From NCBI GenBank assembly GCA_016191845.1, contig JACPVF010000016.1:372001-436000 (forward strand): 64,000 nt of DNA, in the 5' to 3' direction. Shown piece after piece: positions 15,940 through 24,378 of this stretch. The position numbers and the translations under genes were made by a program. Position 1 is the first letter of the stretch. The number at the start of each line of letters is the position of its first letter. Under the pieces are notes generated by a model. That model did not search any database, was not told where the DNA came from, and was given only the letters and a program-made list of their open reading frames with translations. This stretch comes from Chloroflexota bacterium (GTDB taxonomy: Bacteria; Chloroflexota; Anaerolineae; Anaerolineales; Villigracilaceae).

Positions 15940-17223
15940 TTATACGTTTTCGACTTTCAGCTTGAGGAAGTGCGTGGCGCACGAAATGCATGGGTCATAC
16001 GCGCGGACCAGGTGCTCGGCGGTCAGTGTGGCCTCTTCGTGCGGCATCTCCACGATCTTGGGCGCCAGCGCAAACAGGTCGGCTTCGATGCGCGGCAGGT
16101 TTTGCGCGGTGGGCGGCGTGATCTTGGCGAACGTGACCAGGCCCTGATCGTCGATCTTGTAGCGGTGATAGAGCAACCCGCGCGGAGCCTCGGTGGCACC
16201 CGTGCCTTCACCCGCTTTCAGTTTCAGCGACACGTAGGAGCGGCCTTCGGGTTTGTAGGCATTGATCAGTTGAATGGCCTCTTCGTAGAAGTGGACCAAC
16301 TCGATGGCGCGCGCCAGCAGCGACTTGTACGGATTCTTGAGCGGCAGTTCGACGCCCGTGTCCTTGAGGGCCTGCTTGGCGGCGGGGGACAGCTGCTGGT
16401 TATTCAGGTTCAGGCGCGCCAGCGGACCGACCAGGTAGGTGCTGCCGTCCACGGTGTGGCTGTGCAGGGCATTCGAATGCTTGACGTGTTCCTCGATGTA
16501 GCCGTTCTCGTACTCGGGGATGGTCAGCACGCGGCCCTTTGAAGAAAGCACCTCGCCTTCGATGACGCCGTATTCGTTGGGGTGATGCAGTGCCACAAAC
16601 TCGTAGTCGATCTCCAGGTCGGGATAGGGAAGCGTGGCGGCCCACTTGGCGCATTCGATCGAGGCGGCCAGACCCCATTCGAGATCGGGCAGCAAGGCTT
16701 TGAGGTCCGCGGCCTTGGGCCATCGGTAGAACCCGCCCACGCACACGTTGACGGGGTGCACGGAACGTCCGCCAATGGCTTTAAGCAGGTTGTTGCCGAT
16801 CTTCTTCAGGCGCAAGGCATTCTTGACGACGTCGGGCGCCGTGGCAGCCAACTCCAGGGCGGACTGGACTCCCAACATGTCGGGGGCCTGCAAGAGGTAG
16901 ATGTGCAGGGCATGGCTTTCGATGTATTCGCCACAATACATCAGGCGGCGCAGCGCCCGTGCCTGCGGGTGGATGGTCACGCCCAGAGCGCGTTCGAGCG
17001 CGTAGGCTGCACTCATCTGATAGGCCACGGGGCAGATGCCGCAGATGCGGGCGGTGATATCGGGCACTTCCTGCAGGAAGCGTCCCACCAGGAAGCCTTC
17101 AAAGAATCGCGGCGGTTCGTAGATGTCGAGGCGGATCTCCACAGCTTTGCCGTCTTGCAGGCCGATGAACAGGCCGCCTTCGCCTTCCACGCGAGCCAGG
17201 GCGGGGACTTCAATGTTTTTCAT
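15940..17223 (-). CDS. hydA: [NiFe]-hydrogenase group 3b large (catalytic) subunit
   Basis: Catalytic subunit of a cytoplasmic NAD(P)-linked hydrogenase; interconverts H2 and protons with electrons to or from NADP(H), and some relatives reduce sulfur. 427 aa from the ATG at 17223, preceded by AGGAGG. Ni-Fe ligands: C61 and C64 in RICGICPV, and C412 and C415 in DPCISCATH. H418 marks the protease cleavage site, leaving a 9-residue tail. The start overlaps the small-subunit stop by 4 nt. Length and the hydB-hydG-hydD-hydA order match Pyrococcus-type sulfhydrogenases. A longer upstream extension in this frame is not coding. Confidence 0.95.
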   Translation of the reverse strand: MKNIEVPALARVEGEGGLFIGLQDGKAVEIRLDIYEPPRFFEGFLVGRFLQEVPDITARICGICPVAYQMSAAYALERALGVTIHPQARALRRLMYCGEYIESHALHIYLLQAPDMLGVQSALELAATAPDVVKNALRLKKIGNNLLKAIGGRSVHPVNVCVGGFYRWPKAADLKALLPDLEWGLAASIECAKWAATLPYPDLEIDYEFVALHHPNEYGVIEGEVLSSKGRVLTIPEYENGYIEEHVKHSNALHSHTVDGSTYLVGPLARLNLNNQQLSPAAKQALKDTGVELPLKNPYKSLLARAIELVHFYEEAIQLINAYKPEGRSYVSLKLKAGEGTGATEAPRGLLYHRYKIDDQGLVTFAKITPPTAQNLPRIEADLFALAPKIVEMPHEEATLTAEHLVRAYDPCISCATHFLKLKVENV

Positions 17224-18005
17224 TTGGCCTCCTTGAGGAGCATGTCCGCGGTTTCGCGGAAGGTGGGTGCATATCCACTGATGCCACGGAACAGGCGTAC
17301 GGTTTCGCCAGGGGTGCGTTCGAGTTTGGTGAGGATGTTGGTAAGCGAGTCGAGGTTGGTGGAGCGGGTCGGGCCGAAGCAGCCGTAGCATCCGCGTCCG
17401 TTGGCGGGACAGATCGCGCCGCATCCTGCCTGGGTAGCGGGACCAATGCACGGAATGCCCTTGTCGACCAGCACGCAAATGGTGCCGCGGCGTTTGCATT
17501 CCAGGCACACGCTGTAGGCGGGCAGGTTCGGACGGCGGTTGTTGAGCAACGCGCTGATGACCTCCAGCACCTGGCCCTTGTTGACGGGGCAGCCCCACAA
17601 TTCCATGTCCACAGGGACATGCTCGGCGATGGGCGTGGCGGTGTCGAGGTAGTGCAGGAATTCGGGATGGTCGTAGACGGTTTGTGCGTAGGCTTTGGCG
17701 TCGGTAAAGTTGCGCAGAGACTGGATTCCGCCCGCAGTGGCGCAAGTGCCCAGAGCGATCAACACCTTCGACTGGCGACGGATTTCCTTAATGCGTTCGG
17801 CTTCGTGGGGCGTGGTGATCGAGCCTTCCACGATGGCGATGTCGTACGGACCTGGGCGCTCGGCACGGGTGGCTTCCAGGAAGTAGGCGATGTCGAGGGC
17901 GCCAGCAATGTCGAGCAGTTCATCCTCCATGTTCAGGATGGAGAGCTGGCATCCATCGCAGGAGGAGAATTTGTAAACGGCGAGGGTGGGTTTATGGTGA
18001 GTCAT
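17220..18005 (-). CDS. hydD: [NiFe]-hydrogenase group 3b small subunit
   Basis: Electron-transfer small subunit, 261 aa, same length as its Pyrococcus counterpart. Starts at the ATG at 18005 (MTHHKPTLAVYKFSSCDGC) with GAGGAG upstream; it overlaps the preceding stop codon by one base. The proximal [4Fe-4S] cluster ligands include C16 and C19 in SSCDGCQ, plus LGTCATAGG and ELWGCPVNKG further on. C-terminal cysteine clusters (CLECKRRG, GCGAICPANGRGCYGC) can hold the medial and distal clusters. There is no Tat signal, as expected for a cytoplasmic enzyme. Confidence 0.95.
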   Translation of the reverse strand: MTHHKPTLAVYKFSSCDGCQLSILNMEDELLDIAGALDIAYFLEATRAERPGPYDIAIVEGSITTPHEAERIKEIRRQSKVLIALGTCATAGGIQSLRNFTDAKAYAQTVYDHPEFLHYLDTATPIAEHVPVDMELWGCPVNKGQVLEVISALLNNRRPNLPAYSVCLECKRRGTICVLVDKGIPCIGPATQAGCGAICPANGRGCYGCFGPTRSTNLDSLTNILTKLERTPGETVRLFRGISGYAPTFRETADMLLKEAK

Positions 18006-18874
18006 TAGAACTCCTCCACATTGAAGTAGGGCTGTAACGCGTCGAAGCGGAAGACGGGGCCGTCCTTGCAGATGAAGTACGGGCCAAGCTGACAGTGGCC
18101 GCAGGAACCCTGTCCGCATTTCATGTTGCGTTCGAGCGAGACATAGATCTGCTCGGCGGGGACGCGGCGGGCGAGGCCTTCGTACACTACGAAACGGATC
18201 ATGATCTCGGGTCCGCAGGTGAGTACCACGCTGTTGGGCGCGTCCATGCGGAAGCGGTAGAACAGCATCGGCACCACGCCGACCTGTCCCTGCCAGTCTT
18301 CATCCGCGCGGTCCACGGTGACCTGCACCTGGATGCCTGCCCGTTCCCATTCCTCGAACTCGGTCGGGTAGAGCAAATCCTTGGGGGTGCGCGCGCCGTA
18401 GAGCAGATAGACCTTGCCAAATTTCTCGCGGTTATTCATGATGTGATAGATCGCGGGACGCAGGGGCGGCAGACCAATGCCACCGCAGGCGATGATCACA
18501 TCGTGGCCTTCCATTTCCTTCATCGGCCAATAGGAGCCGAAGGGGCCACGGACGCCGACTACGTCGCCGACTTTCAGGCGGCTGATGGCACGCGTGACGT
18601 TGCCCACGAAGCGGATGGTATGGCCGACCAGTGTCGGGTCCGCAGGGTTGGAACTGATCGAAATGGCGGCCTCGCCGTAGCCGGGCAGGTAGACCATGTT
18701 GAACTGTCCAGGCTCGAAGGTGTAGGCGGCTTCCACGGCAGGGTCGGTGAACTTCAGCCAATACGTGGAAATACCTTCTGCTTCATTGGTGATGTCCATG
18801 ACCTGCGCCCAGACGGGTTCGAGCAGGCGCTCGGAAGGAGAGGCTGGAGAGTGAGTGTGAGCATGAGCGGCCAT
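18005..18874 (-). CDS. hydG: hydrogenase FAD/NAD(P)-binding diaphorase subunit
   Basis: 289-aa subunit of the ferredoxin-NADP reductase / dihydroorotate dehydrogenase electron-transfer family, linking the hydrogenase to NAD(P)H. An FAD-binding barrel covers about 20-120 (FEPGQFNMVYLPGYGE). The nucleotide-binding motif IIACGGIGLPPLRP is at about 127-140, and LTCGPEIMIR lies near 217. The C-terminal cysteines CGQGSCGHCQLGPYFIC bind a [2Fe-2S] cluster. It overlaps both neighbours by one base (TAATG), showing tight translational coupling. Confidence 0.94.
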   Translation of the reverse strand: MAAHAHTHSPASPSERLLEPVWAQVMDITNEAEGISTYWLKFTDPAVEAAYTFEPGQFNMVYLPGYGEAAISISSNPADPTLVGHTIRFVGNVTRAISRLKVGDVVGVRGPFGSYWPMKEMEGHDVIIACGGIGLPPLRPAIYHIMNNREKFGKVYLLYGARTPKDLLYPTEFEEWERAGIQVQVTVDRADEDWQGQVGVVPMLFYRFRMDAPNSVVLTCGPEIMIRFVVYEGLARRVPAEQIYVSLERNMKCGQGSCGHCQLGPYFICKDGPVFRFDALQPYFNVEEF

Positions 18875-19998
18875 TAGCGGATCTCCTTGCGCAGGTCGGC
18901 AACTTCAACCGTGATGTCGATCGCAGCAGGGCACCAGGTGATACAGCGACCACAGCCCGTGCAGCCGAAGGTTCCATATTGGACCTTCCACGTGCCGAGC
19001 TTGTGCGACATCCACTGGCGGTAACGCGAGTGGATGGTGGGGCGGGTGTTGCCGCCTGCCTGGTAGGAGTAGCCAGGGTTGAAGCACGAGTCCCACACGC
19101 GCTCACGGCGGGTCTGATTGCCGTCGAGGCTGAGCGTGTCGGTGGCGTCCCAGCAGAAGCAGGTCGGGCAGACCTGGGTACAGTTGGCGCACGAGAGGCA
19201 GCGCTCCCCGATGGCGCGCCAGTGCGGATGGTCGAGGTTGTTGAGGATCAGGTCGGGCAGGTCGCTGGTGTCCATGCTGCGGCCCATCTGCAGGGTGGCA
19301 CGTTCGAGACCGCGGTTGGCGGCGTTCAGCACGAAGGCGCTGGCCGATTCGTACGGCAAGCCCGCCAGGATGTTACGGCCCAACTCCGAGCCGACGTTGA
19401 GCAGGAAGACATCTTCCAGTTCGGTCAGAGTCAGGTCGGCGTCGCCTTCCACGCGCGGACCGGTGCCCATCGAAGCGCAGAAGCAGGTCCCTGCAGGATG
19501 CATGCAGTTGACAGCAAGAATAAACGCCTTCTCGCGTGCGACACGGTAGATCGGGTCCGTGAAATCGCTGCGCAGGAAGGCGTTGTCTTGGATTTGGATG
19601 GCGGCCAGCTCACAGCCACGCACGCCGATGAAAGCGTAGGCGGGAGCGGTCGGTTTGGGAGTCTCCATCTCCCAGGCCCCGTTGACCTTTTTCAGGTTGA
19701 ACAGATTGGCATGAGACGGGAAGAGGAATTGCTTCCAGGATTGTGCACCCGGGATGACGTCGAAGTAGCGCGTGTGTCCCGTGTACACCAGGCGGAAGGA
19801 GCCCGCCTCCTGCTCGGTCACGTACCCGCGTGGCAGGTCTTCGAGTTTTTGGATCGGCGCATATACGAGAGTCTCGTTCTCCACGTGCGGGCCGACGACT
19901 TCGTATCCCTGCGTCTTGAGTTTTTCGAGAAGCGCGTTGAAGATGTGTTTCTGGATGGAAACGGTGCTTCCGATTTCTGGGCTGCGATCACTTGGCAT
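18874..19998 (-). CDS. hydB: hydrogenase 4Fe-4S subunit (sulfhydrogenase beta-type)
   Basis: 374-aa iron-sulfur subunit passing electrons between the diaphorase and the NiFe core. Starts at the ATG at 19998 ([10 protein letters not shown]), preceded by GGAGAAC. Two ferredoxin-like motifs lie near the C-terminus: [16 protein letters not shown] and [12 protein letters not shown]. The N-terminal two thirds ([31 protein letters not shown]) match the family. The 5' end overlaps the cNMP-binding gene by 11 nt. First structural gene of hydBGDA. Confidence 0.94.
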   Translation of the reverse strand: MPSDRSPEIGSTVSIQKHIFNALLEKLKTQGYEVVGPHVENETLVYAPIQKLEDLPRGYVTEQEAGSFRLVYTGHTRYFDVIPGAQSWKQFLFPSHANLFNLKKVNGAWEMETPKPTAPAYAFIGVRGCELAAIQIQDNAFLRSDFTDPIYRVAREKAFILAVNCMHPAGTCFCASMGTGPRVEGDADLTLTELEDVFLLNVGSELGRNILAGLPYESASAFVLNAANRGLERATLQMGRSMDTSDLPDLILNNLDHPHWRAIGERCLSCANCTQVCPTCFCWDATDTLSLDGNQTRRERVWDSCFNPGYSYQAGGNTRPTIHSRYRQWMSHKLGTWKVQYGTFGCTGCGRCITWCPAAIDITVEVADLRKEIR

Positions 19999-20476
19999 TT
20001 TTGTTCTCCGGTTCAGCAAACATGTCCAACAATTGCAGGCGGCTGCTCATCAGGCGGCTGGCCACAATATTGGACAGGCGGCGCATTACGAGGTAGCCGA
20101 GGTCATGGTCCTGGTCGCACAGTTCGCGCAGTCTGGCCGAGTCGATCATGGCCAGGCGACTGTCCACTACAGCGGTGGCACTGGCAGTACGCTGATGTAC
20201 GACAGGCGTGGCGCTCGACCAACCAATGACCTCCCACGGATCGGCGGTGTGGAAACGCATTTTGCCGCGCGGCGGGACGGCCATATCCAGGGCGATGCGC
20301 CCTGACAGTACGATGTAGATGTACTCGGCCCGGTCGCCCTCGCGGAACAGGACCTCACCCGCTTTCACATTGCGCAGTTGCGAGATGCCTGCGATCATGT
20401 CCAAGTGTTTGATCTGCAGTTCTCGGAACCAGGGAATTTTTTGAAGTTCAAGCTTCAATTCATCCAGCGGATCCAT
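19988..20476 (-). CDS. cyclic-nucleotide-binding domain protein (hydrogenase operon)
   Basis: 162-aa protein with a single Crp-type cNMP-binding beta-roll: GEVLFREGDRAEYIYIVLSGRIAL at about 40-63 (motif only partly quoted here by its ends), then a GW-SS segment and a C-helix. It has no helix-turn-helix, so it is not a Crp/Fnr transcription factor. A strong AAGGAG precedes the ATG. It is the first gene of the hydrogenase operon and overlaps hydB. It may sense a small molecule and act on the hydrogenase directly; that role is inferred from position only. Confidence 0.88.
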   Translation of the reverse strand: MDPLDELKLELQKIPWFRELQIKHLDMIAGISQLRNVKAGEVLFREGDRAEYIYIVLSGRIALDMAVPPRGKMRFHTADPWEVIGWSSATPVVHQRTASATAVVDSRLAMIDSARLRELCDQDHDLGYLVMRRLSNIVASRLMSSRLQLLDMFAEPENKNAK

Positions 20477-20598
20477 GAAATCGCTCTCCTTGTTAAGTTA
20501 GAATGTTCTCACCATAATTTGTACTATTTTTCACAATTATTAACCAGTGCGTTTACTCCTTAGTCCATGAGCCGTTTGTCATGCAAAACGGCGGAATA

Positions 20599-20607
20599 TG
20601 CTACAAT
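20599..20607 (+). promoter_or_regulatory. extended -10 promoter element of hisS
   Basis: TG-C-TACAAT, an extended -10 box, 27 nt before the hisS start codon. A TTGTCA at 20576-20581 is too far (20-nt spacer) to be a normal -35. Confidence 0.45.
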
Positions 20608-20634
20608 GCGGACAGTTTTTTCACGGAGTCCATC

Positions 20635-21906
20635 ATGAAACCTAGCATCCAAACCGTCAAAGGCGCGCGCGATTTCTATCCCGAGGAAATGGCGCTGCGG
20701 AATTATCTGTACGCGAAGGCCCGCGCGGCTTCGCAGGCGTTCGGCTATCAGGAATGGGATGGTCCCTTCCTCGAAACGCTTGATCTGTATGCCGCCAAGT
20801 CAGGCGAGGAGTTGGTCAAGAAGCAGTCCTTTGTCTTCGCCGATCGGGGTGGGGACGAGGTCACCCTGCGTCCCGAACTGACCCCGTCGTTGGCGCGCAT
20901 GATCGCCGCCCGTCAGGGTTCGCTCACCTTCCCTGTGCGTTGGTGGTCCTTCGGTCCATTCTGGCGTTATGAGCAGCCGCAGAAGGGACGCTCGCGGGAA
21001 TTCTTCCAGTGGAACATCGACATGCTGGGAGTCAACTCGCCCGAAGCGGACGCTGAACTGCTGGCGATCGCTGCCACCTTCCTGCGTTCCGTTGGCCTAG
21101 ACCCTCAGCGGGCGACCATTTTCGTGAATAATCGCCGCCTAATGGATTCCCAGTTCGACGCGTTGGGCATTGTCCCCGAGAAGCGGCTGGATGTCTCCAA
21201 TCTGGTGGACCGCCGTTCGAAGATGGACCCGTCCCAGTGGGACGCCAACGCCCTTGACCTCGGCTTGAACCAGGCTCAACTGGATGGGTTGAAGTTCCTG
21301 TTGGCGGATTATGACCTGTGGAAGAAGAGCGAGGAACTGACGCGCTTGTTTGCTGCGCTTGAAGCGCTGGGCGTGAAGGAATACATCAAGTTCGACCCAA
21401 ACATCATGCGCGGACTGCTGTACTACACGGGCACCGTCTTCGAAGCCTTCGACCAGACAGGTGGTGTGCGCCGCGCCATCCTCGGCGGTGGCCGCTACGA
21501 TAACCTGCTGGCTGACGTGGGCGGGCAGCCGCTTTCGGGCGTAGGCTTTGCCATGGGTGATGTGGTCATCGGCATCGTCCTCAAGGAGGCGGGCCTGCTG
21601 CCCGATTTCGACCCGACTCCCTCGTCCGTGCTGGTGACGGTCTTCGATGAAAAGTTGTGGATGACCTCGTATGCGTTGTCCTCTGAATTACGCGCCGCGG
21701 GCCTGAACGTAATCACTTTCCCCGAGCCTGCCAAGCTTCCCAAGCAATTCAAGTATGCGGATAAGATGAAGATGCGGGTTGTCGTCACTGTGGGCCCCGA
21801 CGAAGCGGAAAAGGGCCTGGTGGCGGTGAAGAACCTTTCGAACGGTGAGCAGGTCATCGTCGCGCGCGCTGAGGCGGCGGAGGCCGTCCGTAAAATTCTG
21901 GGCTGA
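20635..21906 (+). CDS. hisS: histidyl-tRNA synthetase
   Basis: Class II aminoacyl-tRNA synthetase charging tRNA-His, 423 aa from the ATG at 20635, with CGGAG upstream. Motif I region VKGARDFYPEEM is at about 7-18. Motif 2 is FWRYEQPQKGRSREF with the preceding TLRPELTPSLAR. The histidine-specific segment matches GLLYYTGTVFEAF, and motif 3 is LGGGRYDNLL with GVGFAMGD. A C-terminal anticodon-binding domain (about 325-423) is present, so it is a true HisS rather than HisZ. It is followed directly by tRNA-His. Confidence 0.96.
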   Translation: MKPSIQTVKGARDFYPEEMALRNYLYAKARAASQAFGYQEWDGPFLETLDLYAAKSGEELVKKQSFVFADRGGDEVTLRPELTPSLARMIAARQGSLTFPVRWWSFGPFWRYEQPQKGRSREFFQWNIDMLGVNSPEADAELLAIAATFLRSVGLDPQRATIFVNNRRLMDSQFDALGIVPEKRLDVSNLVDRRSKMDPSQWDANALDLGLNQAQLDGLKFLLADYDLWKKSEELTRLFAALEALGVKEYIKFDPNIMRGLLYYTGTVFEAFDQTGGVRRAILGGGRYDNLLADVGGQPLSGVGFAMGDVVIGIVLKEAGLLPDFDPTPSSVLVTVFDEKLWMTSYALSSELRAAGLNVITFPEPAKLPKQFKYADKMKMRVVVTVGPDEAEKGLVAVKNLSNGEQVIVARAEAAEAVRKILG

Positions 21907-21909
21907 GTC

Positions 21910-21937
21910 TTGATGCCCTGATAAACTGTGATAAAAT
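21910..21937 (+). promoter_or_regulatory. possible promoter of tRNA-His
   Basis: TTGATG (21910-21915), 16-nt spacer, TAAAAT (21932-21937), then about 18 nt to the tRNA. It overlaps the hisS stop region. Moderate match only. Confidence 0.4.
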
Positions 21938-21955
21938 ATCGTCCGCTTGTGGTAC

Positions 21956-22028
21956 GGAGCCTGTAGCTCAACGGCAGAGCGCCACACTGTGGATGTGGAT
22001 GTTGTGGGTTCGAAACCCATCAGGCTCC
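21956..22028 (+). tRNA. tRNA-His (anticodon GTG)
   Basis: Cloverleaf folds by eye. An 8-bp acceptor GGAGCCTG/CAGGCTCC contains the genome-encoded G-1 paired with C73, diagnostic of tRNA-His. The D arm is GCTC/GAGC. The anticodon arm is CCACA-CTGTGGA-TGTGG with anticodon GTG. The T arm is GTGGG-TTCGAAA-CCCAT. The 3' CCA is not encoded. It lies 49 nt after hisS, the enzyme that charges it. Confidence 0.95.
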
Positions 22029-22031
22029 CCT

Positions 22032-22063
22032 AAAAAGGGCGGATCTTGTGTCCGCCCTTTTTT
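22032..22063 (+). terminator. terminator after tRNA-His
   Basis: AAAAAGGGCGGA / TCCGCCCTTTTTT, 6-nt loop, T6 tail immediately after the tRNA. Confidence 0.92.
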
Positions 22064-22093
22064 GCTACATGGAGAGGAGAAGAGGAGAGTGCA

Positions 22094-22897
22094 ATGAAAC
22101 GTTATCGTGTGGAACCAGGCAGGAAGATCGACTTAAGCAAGTTTGATCCGAATGACACAGAGGCTTTTAAGGGAGACAAAGAAAAAGGCCTGAAGGCTCT
22201 TTCTAAATTAAATGCAGAATTACAGGCACTGCAGGAATTGCTGTATGCCGAGCAGAAACATAAGGTGCTGATCGTATTGCAGGCCATGGACACGGGCGGC
22301 AAGGACGGCACCATCCGACGCGTGTTCGACGGGGTGAATCCGCAAGGGGTGAAGGTGGCCAGCTTCAAGGTCCCGACCGCCGAGGAATCGGCGCACGATT
22401 TTCTGTGGCGCGTCCACAAGGTGGTGCCTGGCGCGGGTGAGATGGTCATCTTCAACCGCAGCCATTACGAGGATGTGTTGGTGGTGCGTGTGCATGGATA
22501 TGCCCCCGAAGAAGTCTGGAAGAAACGCTACGGCCAGATCAACGACTTCGAGCGCCTGCTGGACGAGAGCGGAACGACCATCCTGAAGTTCTTCCTGCAC
22601 ATCGACCTCGACGAGCAGAAGGAACGCCTGCAGGCCCGCCTCGATGACCCGACCAAGACCTGGAAGTTCCGCCTGGGCGACCTGGAGGAACGCAAACTGT
22701 GGGGCCAGTATATGCAAGCTTATGAGGATGCGCTCAACAAGACCAGCACAGAGTACGCGCCCTGGTATGTGATCCCCGCCAACCGCAAGTGGTACCGTGA
22801 CCTGGTCATCTCCACGATTTTGGTGGATACGCTCAAGGGCCTCAAGATGGAATTTCCCAAATCTGAGGAAAACCTCGACGGCGTGGTGATCGAGTAA
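22094..22897 (+). CDS. ppk2: polyphosphate kinase 2 family phosphotransferase
   Basis: 267-aa PPK2-family enzyme that moves phosphate between polyphosphate and nucleotides (AMP/ADP or GDP). The start at 22094 has GAGGAGAG upstream. The Walker A-like motif AMDTGGKDGTIRR is at about 65-77, with the adjacent VFDGVNPQGVKVASFK. The Walker B region with lid Arg/Lys residues follows: FNRSHYEDVLVVRVH. A C-terminal IPANRKWYRDLVIS is typical. The subclass (ADP- versus AMP-preferring) cannot be settled from sequence by eye. It sits next to glycogen genes, fitting a storage-polymer theme. Confidence 0.92.
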   Translation: MKRYRVEPGRKIDLSKFDPNDTEAFKGDKEKGLKALSKLNAELQALQELLYAEQKHKVLIVLQAMDTGGKDGTIRRVFDGVNPQGVKVASFKVPTAEESAHDFLWRVHKVVPGAGEMVIFNRSHYEDVLVVRVHGYAPEEVWKKRYGQINDFERLLDESGTTILKFFLHIDLDEQKERLQARLDDPTKTWKFRLGDLEERKLWGQYMQAYEDALNKTSTEYAPWYVIPANRKWYRDLVISTILVDTLKGLKMEFPKSEENLDGVVIE

Positions 22898-22911
22898 CAC
22901 CCGATTCGTTG

Positions 22912-22917
22912 TACAAT
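22912..22917 (+). promoter_or_regulatory. -10 element, probable leaderless start of glgA
   Basis: TACAAT ends 6 nt before the ATG at 22924. No Shine-Dalgarno is present, which fits a leaderless mRNA. Confidence 0.5.
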
Positions 22918-22923
22918 AATCTC

Positions 22924-24375
22924 ATGCCTGAAACCATCAATGTTCTATTCCTGGCTGCGGAAGCCGATCCGTTCATCAAGGTCGGCGGCCTGGGTGACGT
23001 CTCTGGCGCGTTGCCGCGCGCCATCCGCGCGCTGACGCCCGAGATCACGGGCGAGACCAAACTGGACCTGCGCCTGGTCCTGCCGATGCACTCGGCGGTG
23101 CGGGCCGACCCGTTGCGGCCGCTGGCCGTCTTCCCGTTGAAGCGGGGCGACTCCGAGGTCCAGGTGGAGGTCTTCGAGAGTGTGCTGGACGGGATGCCCG
23201 TCTACTTCATCTCGGGCGATCCCATCCGCAATAGTGGATCAGTCTATTCGCTCAAGGCTGAACTGGACGCAGAGAAATATCTCTTCTTCTCGCTGGCCGC
23301 GGTGGAACTGCCGCGGCAGATCGGCTGGGACGTGGACGTGCTGCACGCCAATGACTGGCACACGGCCCTGGCGGCCTACGTCAACCTGACCCGCCGCTGG
23401 GAGGAAGGCACGCGCCGCGTGGCGTCCATGCTGACCCTGCACAACCTGCCCTTCATGGGGCCAGACATTTCCGAGTTGTTGAAGTTATATGGCATCCCGC
23501 TGGCGCAGACCGACCTGCCCGAGTGGGCGCGCGTGCTGCCGCTGCCGCTCGGACTGTGGGCGGCGGACGTCATCACGCCTGTCTCGCCCGGGTATGGGGA
23601 AGAGATCCTCGGCGAAGAATTCGGTTGCGGCCTGTATGATTTTCTTGCCACGCGTCGTTCCAGCTTGCATGGCATTCTGAACGGCATCGACATGGCGTCC
23701 TACAACCCGACCGACGATGCCGCGCTCGAGTCACCCTTCTCGCGCCTGACCCTGGCCGACCGCGCACCCAACAAGTCCGCGTTACAGACCCGCCTGGGAT
23801 TGCCCATCAATGCGGATGTGCCGCTGCTGGCGATGGTCACACGTATGGACGTGCAGAAGGGCGTGGACATTGCCATCAAGGCGCTGGCTTCCTTCAAGAA
23901 GCGCGACTTTCAATTGGTCATTCTCGGAACAGGCGACCCCGTGCTGGAGGAATCTGCGCGGGCGTTGCAAGCATCTCATCCTGACCATATCCGCATCGAG
24001 ACGCGCTTTGACGCGCAGCTGGCCCGTCAGATCTACGCGGGCGCGGACCTGTTCCTGATGCCCTCGCGCTACGAGCCCTGCGGACTCTCACAGATGATCG
24101 CCATGCGTTACGGCTGTGTGCCGCTGGTGCGCGCTACAGGCGGATTGCGCGACACGGTCACGCCTGATGCGGGCTTCCTGTTCGAGAAGGCCACTCCGCT
24201 GGCTTTTTCCAACGCGCTCCGCAAGGCGCTCAAACGCTTCCCTGACCGCGAGGCTTGGACCAACATGCAGTTGGCAGGCATGGCCAAGGATTTCTCGTGG
24301 GTCAATTCGGCCAAACAATATTTCGAGTTGTATCAATCCCTCGTTTTGGAAAATAGACCCAACCCCGTTTCATAA
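22924..24375 (+). CDS. glgA: glycogen synthase (GT5)
   Basis: ADP-glucose (or UDP-glucose)-dependent alpha-1,4-glucan synthase, GT5 family, 483 aa. The N-terminal nucleotide-sugar loop FIKVGGLGDVSGALPRA is at about 18-34. HANDWHTAL lies near 142, TLHNLPFMG follows, and ILNGIDMASYNP marks the domain boundary. The C-terminal domain has MVTRMDVQKGVD, and the catalytic E-motif is RYEPCGLSQMIAMRYG. It is followed 3 nt later by malQ, forming a glycogen/maltodextrin pair. Start ATG 22924 chosen over an upstream TTG at 22909. Confidence 0.94.
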   Translation: MPETINVLFLAAEADPFIKVGGLGDVSGALPRAIRALTPEITGETKLDLRLVLPMHSAVRADPLRPLAVFPLKRGDSEVQVEVFESVLDGMPVYFISGDPIRNSGSVYSLKAELDAEKYLFFSLAAVELPRQIGWDVDVLHANDWHTALAAYVNLTRRWEEGTRRVASMLTLHNLPFMGPDISELLKLYGIPLAQTDLPEWARVLPLPLGLWAADVITPVSPGYGEEILGEEFGCGLYDFLATRRSSLHGILNGIDMASYNPTDDAALESPFSRLTLADRAPNKSALQTRLGLPINADVPLLAMVTRMDVQKGVDIAIKALASFKKRDFQLVILGTGDPVLEESARALQASHPDHIRIETRFDAQLARQIYAGADLFLMPSRYEPCGLSQMIAMRYGCVPLVRATGGLRDTVTPDAGFLFEKATPLAFSNALRKALKRFPDREAWTNMQLAGMAKDFSWVNSAKQYFELYQSLVLENRPNPVS

Positions 24376-24378
24376 CCT

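Noticed and set aside
17224-17745. N-terminal extension of the hydrogenase large subunit
   Set aside because: It overlaps the small-subunit gene in another frame, is Arg/His/Pro-rich junk, and the AGGAGG-preceded ATG at 17223 fits the family.
20477-20570. Possible Crp/Fnr operator in the hydBGDA-hisS divergent gap (TGTGAAAAATAGTACA)
   Set aside because: The half-sites are not properly symmetric (no TGTGA-N6-TCACA or TTGAT-N4-ATCAA), so no operator can be supported.
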